A DNA stretch of 38,804 nt from Verrucomicrobiota bacterium (GTDB lineage Bacteria; Verrucomicrobiota; Kiritimatiellia; SS1-B-03-39; UBA6053), in NCBI GenBank assembly GCA_020831625.1, contig JAFIGD010000046.1, positions 1 to 38,804 of the forward strand. The letters run 5' to 3'. Both the position numbers and the translations under genes were made by a program. A model generated the notes under the pieces. It worked only from the letters and a program-made list of their open reading frames with translations. It searched no databases and was not told the DNA's origin. Of this stretch, positions 33,625 through 38,804 are shown piece after piece. Positions within the stretch are counted from its first letter, which is position 1; each line of letters opens with the position of its first letter.

Positions 33625-34393
33625 TCGATACGGGCAACACCGGCATTGCCGCCAAAAGTTGGCGGGTGTAGGGGTGTTCCGGCTCAAACAGCACCTTGCG
33701 GGTGTCGCCCTCCTCCACGATCTCCCCACGCCGCATCACCGCCACCCGGTCCGCGACGTGACGGACCACGGAGAGGTCGTGACTGATGAAAAGCATCGTC
33801 AGGCCCAACTCGTTTTTCATGTCCCGCAGCATGTTGAGAATCTGCGCCTGGATGGACACGTCCAGCGCGGAAACCGGCTCGTCCGCGATCACGAACTCCG
33901 GCTCCAGAATCAGGGCCCGGGCAATCGCGATGCGTTGCCGCTGTCCTCCCGAAAACTCATGCGGATACTTGCCCAGCGATCCGGACTCCAGTCCGGCCAA
34001 ATCCATGATCCGCGCCACGTTCACCACCCGCTCTTTGCGCGGCATGCGGAAATGAACCCACAGCGGCTCGTGCAGCGTCTGCTCAATGGTCATGCGCGGA
34101 TTCAGCGACGCGTACGGATCCTGAAAAATCAGTTGCAGCCGACGCCGCAGTGCTTTCGGCTTCCGGGTCCAGTCCAGCCGCTCGCCCTGCAAACTCACCC
34201 CGCCCTCAAAATCCACCAGGCCCAGCAGCGCCCGCGACAGCGTGGTTTTTCCGCAGCCCGACTCGCCCACCAGCCCCAGGGTTTCGCCCTGGCCGATCTC
34301 CAGCGTGACGCCCCGCACCGCATGCACCGCGTCGCCCCGCTTTCCCGGAAACGAGACCCGCAGATCGTTCACGTGCAGAAACGGTGAATTCAT
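33620..34393 (-). CDS. Orphan OppF/DppF-type ABC transporter ATP-binding protein
   Basis: A 257-residue ATPase subunit of the peptide/nickel-type ABC importers. Walker A is GESGCGKTT (~residue 44), the Q-loop is FQDPYASLNPR, the signature is SGGQRQR, Walker B with the catalytic glutamate is FVIADEPVSALD, and the H-loop is FISHD. The C-terminal HPYTRQLLAAMP motif is specific to the Opp/Dpp branch. No permease, binding protein or OppD partner is in the window; the gene is instead 3 bp downstream of an RdgC-like gene and must be co-transcribed with it. It may serve a transporter encoded elsewhere, perhaps an importer of oligosaccharides or peptides. The protein ends shortly after that motif, slightly shorter than typical OppF. 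Confidence 0.88.
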   Translation of the reverse strand: MNSPFLHVNDLRVSFPGKRGDAVHAVRGVTLEIGQGETLGLVGESGCGKTTLSRALLGLVDFEGGVSLQGERLDWTRKPKALRRRLQLIFQDPYASLNPRMTIEQTLHEPLWVHFRMPRKERVVNVARIMDLAGLESGSLGKYPHEFSGGQRQRIAIARALILEPEFVIADEPVSALDVSIQAQILNMLRDMKNELGLTMLFISHDLSVVRHVADRVAVMRRGEIVEEGDTRKVLFEPEHPYTRQLLAAMPVLPVSI

Positions 34394-34396
34394 CGC

Positions 34397-35497
34397 TTAA
34401 AAGGACACATTCCGGTTGTTGACCCACTCCCGCATTTCCGACACCCGGTGACTCCAGGTCTCGGAGTGACTCCGCTCTTTCAGAAACGCGCCGTAGAGTC
34501 CCAAAATCAGATCTTTAATCGTCTCCACCTGGAACATCCGGTCCTGAAAACGGCTGATCGGATCGCCACCGCCCTCCATCGCGATCAATTTCAGACTCCG
34601 CACCGCCAGCGTCTCGCCGTCCAGTCCGAAACGCCAGGTCTTGTCCCCGCACACCAGATTCACCGTGGCCTTGCGCAGCTTCTTGCCCGCCTGCAGACAG
34701 GCTTTTGCCTCCGCGCTGGCCAGGGGCTGTCCCTTGCGCAGACTGATCTCATGCGCGCCGCCGCCCTCCATCACCAGCGTCAGCGGCCCCTCCAGCATCA
34801 CCCCCACGGTTCCGTCCACCGTGGGCACCCGGTCCGGATGCATTTCCGCCTGAAACCACAGCCAGGTCATGAAATCATGCCCCGCCAGCGGCGAGGTCCG
34901 CTCCGGATCCACATCCTCGCTGAAACTGCACGGGGCCCAGTCCCGTGAATCCGTCCGTCCGATGCGCATGCACAGCGACTCCGGGGTCATCAGCTCCGGT
35001 GCAAACCCAATCGCCTCGCGCAAATAGCTCACAAACACATCCACCTGCTTCTCCGCCATGGTTTCCGCGAACAGTTCACCCTGTCCCGGACGGTGCACAA
35101 AAGTCATGCCCTTCAGCGTCGGCGGCATGTTCGGGAGCAGCCGGTCGCTGATCTCCTGTTTGATTTCGGTCTTCTCTTTGCGTGAAAGATATTCATTCCC
35201 GCTCACCGCCAGACGCACCAGCTCCTCCTGCATGATCTCCGCGCGCAGCAGACTGGTCGGAATTTTCCGCTCCGCCTGCAGCAGACACATCCGCAGCCAT
35301 CCGCCATAATACGCGTTCACCTCGTCAATCTTGCGGTCCAGCAGATACCGGCCGGTCACCCAGCCGTACACCGGCTGATCCCGCAGCGTGTCCAGCGGCG
35401 GGGCCACCCGCTTCAAGAACCCCTCCTCGGCGGGTTCCGGCAGCGCGCGCGGCAAATAATACATACGAAAACTGACAGATCCGGATTCAAATGACAT
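34397..35497 (-). CDS. RdgC-like recombination-associated protein
   Basis: A 366-residue protein that resembles RdgC, a ring-shaped DNA-binding protein that modulates RecA. The best match is the central LSRKEKTEIKQEISDRLLP (~residue 105) followed by a FVHRPGQGELF stretch and the segment ELMTPESLC, which parallel the RKEKKEIKEEV-LLP and later regions of RdgC. The N-terminus (SVSFRMYYLPRALPEP) is also compatible. Similarity elsewhere is weak, so this is a divergent member. ATG 35497 is chosen over the upstream TTG, with AGGA about nine bases before it. It is followed after 3 bp by the ABC ATPase gene. What joins the two functions is unclear. Confidence 0.62.
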   Translation of the reverse strand: MSFESGSVSFRMYYLPRALPEPAEEGFLKRVAPPLDTLRDQPVYGWVTGRYLLDRKIDEVNAYYGGWLRMCLLQAERKIPTSLLRAEIMQEELVRLAVSGNEYLSRKEKTEIKQEISDRLLPNMPPTLKGMTFVHRPGQGELFAETMAEKQVDVFVSYLREAIGFAPELMTPESLCMRIGRTDSRDWAPCSFSEDVDPERTSPLAGHDFMTWLWFQAEMHPDRVPTVDGTVGVMLEGPLTLVMEGGGAHEISLRKGQPLASAEAKACLQAGKKLRKATVNLVCGDKTWRFGLDGETLAVRSLKLIAMEGGGDPISRFQDRMFQVETIKDLILGLYGAFLKERSHSETWSHRVSEMREWVNNRNVSF

Positions 35498-35585
35498 CGG
35501 CAGGGTCCTGGGTTGTGTTTGCAAAAAAGTTGACTAAAGAGTCCTTAGAGAAATCCAACCCGTCTGTCAGCAGGAAAGCGAACCC

Positions 35586-36818
35586 ATGTCAACCTCTCCC
35601 CCTCCTTCCGCTTTGGAAACCGCCGAAATCCTTGATATCGGCGACGGCCTTATGCTCGGTCAATGCCCCTCCGGCGAAAAAATCTGGATCGACGGTCCCT
35701 GTGTTCCCGGGGATTCCGTGCGCTTTCACCGCAACGGCAAACGGGGCACCCTCACGCAAGTCGACACCCCGGCCACGGACCGCCGGCCGGCCCCCTGCCC
35801 CCACTTTGACACCTGTCCCGGCTGTACCCTGCAGCCCCTGCCCTACGAACGGCAATGCGAGTTGAAAGCCGAAAAAATCGTGCAAACCCTCCGCCGAATC
35901 GGCGGATTCAAAGAATTTGACTGGCGCGGTCTCCGCGCCTCGCCGGAGGAATTCGGCACCCGCAACAAACTGGATCTTCAGGTCAGCGGCGGCCAAATCG
36001 GATACACCAACGGCCGGGATCTCCTTCCGATTGAGGACTGCATGCTCGGAAACGACGTCATTCGAGACATTCTCGCTGCCCTCAAGCCTCTGCTCACGGC
36101 CCCCCACGGGATTCACCGCCTCACGATCCGCACCCAAACCGACCGCACCCAGGCGCACATTCTCGTCCGCGGCACCCCGCTTCCCGAAGGCTTCCTCGAA
36201 GCCTGCGCCGCCGACCCCCGAATTTCCGGTCTCTCCCAGCAACCGCAAAAAACCGATCCTTATCACTGCATTCTCGGCAGCCCGACCCTGTCCATGCGGC
36301 TTGCCGGGGTCGATCACGACCTTCGGGCCGACGCCTTTTTCCAGGTCCACGATCAGCAGGCCGAAGCCCTCGTGCAAACCGCGATGGACTGGCTCGCGGA
36401 ATCTCCCTGTCAAAACCTGCTCGATCTCTTCAGCGGTGCCGGGGCGTTCACTCTCCCCGCCGCCCGGCATGCGCAGCATATTCTCGGCATCGACGCCGTT
36501 CCCGGGAGCGGCCCCGATTTTCTTGCCGCCGACCTCTCAAAAGACCTCCCCGACGACGCCCGCATCCGCGACCGAGCCTGGGATGTCGTGCTCACCGATC
36601 CCCCGCGCGACGGCATGGAAAAACGCCTCTGCAAGCAGGTGCGCGATCAGTTGAGACCCGAACGCATCCTTTACATCAGTTGCAACCCCGCCACCCTCGC
36701 CCGCGATCTCAGCCGGTTCTGCCACGAAGACATCTATAAACTTCAGCGGGTGCAGGGGTTTGATCTGTTTCCCCAAACCCACCACGTCGAAACTCTGGCC
36801 CTGCTGGTGCGGGCCTGA
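35586..36818 (+). CDS. rlmD: RlmD/RumA-type 23S rRNA (uracil-5-)-methyltransferase
   Basis: A 410-residue S-adenosylmethionine-dependent RNA m5U methyltransferase of the TrmA/RumA family. An N-terminal TRAM-like beta domain (~10-62) is followed by the iron-sulfur cysteines C71, C77 and C80 (CPHFDTCPGC), with a further Cys in EDCMLG. The catalytic domain has the SAM motif DLFSGAGAFTLPAA, DPPRDG and the nucleophile-bearing ISCNPATLARDL (C366). The ending HHVETLALL is typical. The exact target uridine (U1939, U747 or another) cannot be decided from the sequence. AGGAAAG lies eight bases before the ATG. The stop TGA abuts the convergent pilB stop in a TGATCA hexamer. Confidence 0.9.
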   Translation: MSTSPPPSALETAEILDIGDGLMLGQCPSGEKIWIDGPCVPGDSVRFHRNGKRGTLTQVDTPATDRRPAPCPHFDTCPGCTLQPLPYERQCELKAEKIVQTLRRIGGFKEFDWRGLRASPEEFGTRNKLDLQVSGGQIGYTNGRDLLPIEDCMLGNDVIRDILAALKPLLTAPHGIHRLTIRTQTDRTQAHILVRGTPLPEGFLEACAADPRISGLSQQPQKTDPYHCILGSPTLSMRLAGVDHDLRADAFFQVHDQQAEALVQTAMDWLAESPCQNLLDLFSGAGAFTLPAARHAQHILGIDAVPGSGPDFLAADLSKDLPDDARIRDRAWDVVLTDPPRDGMEKRLCKQVRDQLRPERILYISCNPATLARDLSRFCHEDIYKLQRVQGFDLFPQTHHVETLALLVRA

Positions 36819-36821
36819 TCA
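36816..36821. other. Shared stop palindrome TGATCA of two convergent genes
   Basis: The TGA of the rRNA methyltransferase (36816-36818) and the TGA of pilB on the minus strand (36819-36821) form TGATCA. There is no intergenic space and no terminator here. Confidence 0.9.
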
Positions 36822-38543
36822 GACCGAATTGGTGATGCGCAGCACCTCGTCCACCGAGGTGATGCCCTGCAGCACTTTGTGAATGCCGGCCCGCTGCAGG
36901 GTGATCATCCCCTGCTGCACCGCCACCCGCCGCAAATCATCCCCGTTGGCGTTTTTCAGGATCATGTCCCGCACCGGCTCGGTGATTTCCATGATTTCCA
37001 TGATGCTGCCCCGGCCCTTGTAGCCCAAATGACTGCATTTATTGCATTTCCCCGGCAGAAACGTTGTTCCGCCCTCCAGCGAAAGACCTTCAACGTTGAT
37101 ATGATTGCCTTTCAACTCCTCAATCGTCAGCTCAAACGGCGTTTTGCAACTCGGACACAGACGGCGGTACAGGCGCTGGGCCTGCGCCAGAATCAGCGCC
37201 GAAGCCATCATAAACGGTTCGATGCCCATATTATGCAAACGCGCCACCGCGCCGGGCGCATCGTTGGTGTGCAGAGTGCTGAGCACCAAGTGTCCCGTCA
37301 GCGCCGCCTGAACCGCGATGGAGGCGGTCTCAAAGTCACGCACCTCCCCCACCAGCACAATATCCGGGTCCTGACGCAGAATGGAGCGCAGGCCCGCCGC
37401 GAAGGTCAAGCCCACATCCGCGTGCGTCTGCACCTGATTAATGCCTTTCAACTGATACTCCACCGGATCTTCCACGGTGATAATATTCGTGTCCGGATCA
37501 TTCAGTTCCTGAAGCGCCGAATAGAGCGTCGTGGTTTTACCGCTCCCGGTGGGACCGGTCACAAAAATCATGCCATACGGCTGTGAAAGCGCTCTTCCGA
37601 AGGCGTTTTTGGAATAGTCATCCAGCCCGAGATCGCCGAGGCCTTTCGGGAGGTTTGTCTTGTCCAGAATACGCATCACGATCTTTTCCCCGTGAATCAC
37701 CGGCAGAATACTCACACGGATATCCACTTCCTTGTCGAGCGCCCGAATCCGGGTCCGGCCGTCCTGCGGAATCCGCCGTTCGGCGATATCCAGATTCGAC
37801 ATGATCTTAATACGCGACACGATCGCGTTCATCAGACTCTTCGGCGGCGTGCCCGCCGCCACCAACACCCCGTCCACACGGTACCGAACCCGGCATCCGT
37901 CCAGTTCCGGCTCCACGTGAATATCGCTCGCCCGCTTCCGCAGGGCCTCCACCAGAATCGAATTCACAATCCGGATCACCGGCTTGTCATCCGCCGTATT
38001 GACCACTTCGTCCAGGTCAATGTTGTCAACATCCCCCCCCTCCACCGTCGACAGTTCCGCATCCTCGTTGAACTGGGAAAGGGTCTCCTCCAGATCATTC
38101 GTCTTGTCCTGCTCCACCAGCCGCGATTCCACAGCCTCCCGCAGGTTTTTCTCAGGCACAACCACCGTCATTAACCTTAATCCGGATGAACTGGAAATAC
38201 TTTCCAGCGCGATCACATTATAAGGATCCGACACCGCCACCGTCAGCGTCTTGCCCACCCGCGCAATCGGCAACACCAGGTGCTGTCGCAACTGATTGAT
38301 CGGCAGATCGGTCAAAAGATTCGGATCGGCCTTGGTCAGCGCCAGGTTAAACGGCGGCACATCGGCGCTGTGCGCCAGCGCCATCGCGATTCCGTGCGGC
38401 GGCAGATGTTTTTTCCGGATCAGCGCGTCCTCCAGACTGATCCCTTTTTCTTCGGCGAACGCTGCGGATTCCTCCAACTGTTCTTCCGACAGGTTGAAGT
38501 GCTCAATTAAATAGTCTAAGAGGTTTTCAAAAATACTTGGCAC
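36819..38543 (-). CDS. pilB: PilB/GspE-type assembly ATPase
   Basis: A 574-residue hexameric ATPase that powers type IV pilus or type II secretion pseudopilus extension. An N-terminal MshEN-like domain (VLPIARVGKTLTVAVSDPYN) is followed by the ATPase core: Asp box DIHVEPELDGCRVRYRVDG, Walker A GPTGSGKTTTLY, Walker B IVLVGEVRD and His box LSTLHTNDA. The zinc tetracysteine (CPSC and CNKC) is intact. The start is GTG 38543, with AAGG nine bases upstream; no ATG start is near. The gene is probably the motor for the H-X9-DG pseudopilins of this organism, one of which is in the glycan locus. No other pilus or secretion gene follows it in the window. Confidence 0.93.
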   Translation of the reverse strand: MPSIFENLLDYLIEHFNLSEEQLEESAAFAEEKGISLEDALIRKKHLPPHGIAMALAHSADVPPFNLALTKADPNLLTDLPINQLRQHLVLPIARVGKTLTVAVSDPYNVIALESISSSSGLRLMTVVVPEKNLREAVESRLVEQDKTNDLEETLSQFNEDAELSTVEGGDVDNIDLDEVVNTADDKPVIRIVNSILVEALRKRASDIHVEPELDGCRVRYRVDGVLVAAGTPPKSLMNAIVSRIKIMSNLDIAERRIPQDGRTRIRALDKEVDIRVSILPVIHGEKIVMRILDKTNLPKGLGDLGLDDYSKNAFGRALSQPYGMIFVTGPTGSGKTTTLYSALQELNDPDTNIITVEDPVEYQLKGINQVQTHADVGLTFAAGLRSILRQDPDIVLVGEVRDFETASIAVQAALTGHLVLSTLHTNDAPGAVARLHNMGIEPFMMASALILAQAQRLYRRLCPSCKTPFELTIEELKGNHINVEGLSLEGGTTFLPGKCNKCSHLGYKGRGSIMEIMEITEPVRDMILKNANGDDLRRVAVQQGMITLQRAGIHKVLQGITSVDEVLRITNSV

Positions 38544-38649
38544 GGCTTAAGCCTTGGGTTGGAGGGCTGGAATCCCGTCACCGCGAAGTCATCTCCGGGA
38601 GACGAATTCATTCAAACACAATTCTCCTCGATTAGGCAAGGATTTTCCT

Positions 38650-38804
38650 GCCGGACGCGGGCCATCCTGGCCAGGTCTTCCCGCCGCAGGATGCGGTGCC
38701 TCCAGCTTTCAACAGCCGGACGCGGGCCATCCTGGCCCGGACCTCCGCCGCAGGATGCGGCGCCTCCGGCTTTCAACAGCCGGACGCGGGCCATCCTGGC
38801 CCGG
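38650..38804. repeat. Hairpin-rich tandem repeat, 64-65 bp unit, running off the window
   Basis: Units begin with GCCGGACGCGGGCCATCC at 38650, 38715 and 38779; the third is cut by the window edge. Within each unit CGGGCCA-TCC-TGGCCCG (perfect in copies 2 and 3) and CCGC-AGGAT-GCGG are inverted repeats. Across the junction between copies 2 and 3 CCGGCT-TTCAAC-AGCCGG forms a third. There are a few substitutions between copies 1 and 2. It lies about 107 bp upstream of the pilB start. It is probably an intergenic REP-like array; a reading frame crosses it on the minus strand but has no gene character. Confidence 0.85.

Noticed and set aside
38612-38794. A 60-codon minus-strand gene across the right-edge repeat
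   Set aside because: It only translates the tandem repeat and lacks a ribosome binding site.
38650-38804. CRISPR array
   Set aside because: Units are contiguous and repeat over their whole length, without unique spacers, and no cas gene is nearby.
1-38804. Transposase, integrase or prophage genes explaining the mixed content
   Set aside because: No such gene or flanking target duplication could be found in any frame.

Overview
The window reads as a GC-rich chromosomal segment from a bacterium of the PVC superphylum, most likely Kiritimatiellota or a close relative. The grounds are the mix of a PEP-CTERM exported protein, an H-X9-DG pseudopilin, a MoxR/Bat operon, many unusual glycoside hydrolases and an AraR-like (GntR helix-turn-helix plus LacI-type sensor) regulator. 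This is inference from gene content; there is no rRNA or other marker gene here. I see no tRNA, rRNA, insertion sequence, prophage or CRISPR.

Layout. (1) 1-892: mostly non-coding, AT-rich at the left, with a possible 70-residue tail-anchored membrane protein. (2) 893-11089: housekeeping/envelope block on the + strand. A FlaA1/CapD-type nucleotide-sugar dehydratase is followed by a tightly packed aerotolerance-type operon: MoxR ATPase, DUF58, DUF4381-like lipoprotein, BatA, BatB, BatC-like, BatD and BatE, mostly joined by ATGA overlaps. (3) 11073-33564: a polysaccharide-utilisation region. It holds a divergent GH78 (-) / GH28 (+) pair. The GH28 heads an operon with a GH94-like phosphorylase, an H-X9-DG pseudopilin and a membrane-anchored protein of unknown function. 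Two large secreted clan-A-like glycosidases (-), their regulator (-), a third large glycosidase (+) coupled to a purple-acid-phosphatase-like protein, a PEP-CTERM protein and an alginate-lyase-superfamily enzyme (-) complete the region. (4) 33620-38543: an orphan OppF-type ABC ATPase with an RdgC-like protein, an RlmD/RumA-type rRNA methyltransferase and a PilB/GspE ATPase. (5) 38650-38804: a 64-65 bp hairpin-rich tandem repeat running off the right edge.

How the genes work together. The strongest unannotated signal is a 10-bp element, TCATATCAGA (or its complement TCTGATATGA). It occurs exactly five times and in weaker form up to four more times. It lies about 50-130 bp upstream of nearly every glycan gene and of the regulator, and is absent from the Bat operon and from 33625-38804. 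I infer a local regulon controlled by the regulator at 24964-25950. The large clan-A-like glycosidases carry signal peptides, whereas GH78, GH28, GH94 and the lyase do not. This suggests depolymerisation outside the cytoplasm followed by processing inside of a rhamnose- and uronate-containing glycan. No sulfatase and no complete sugar transporter are present.
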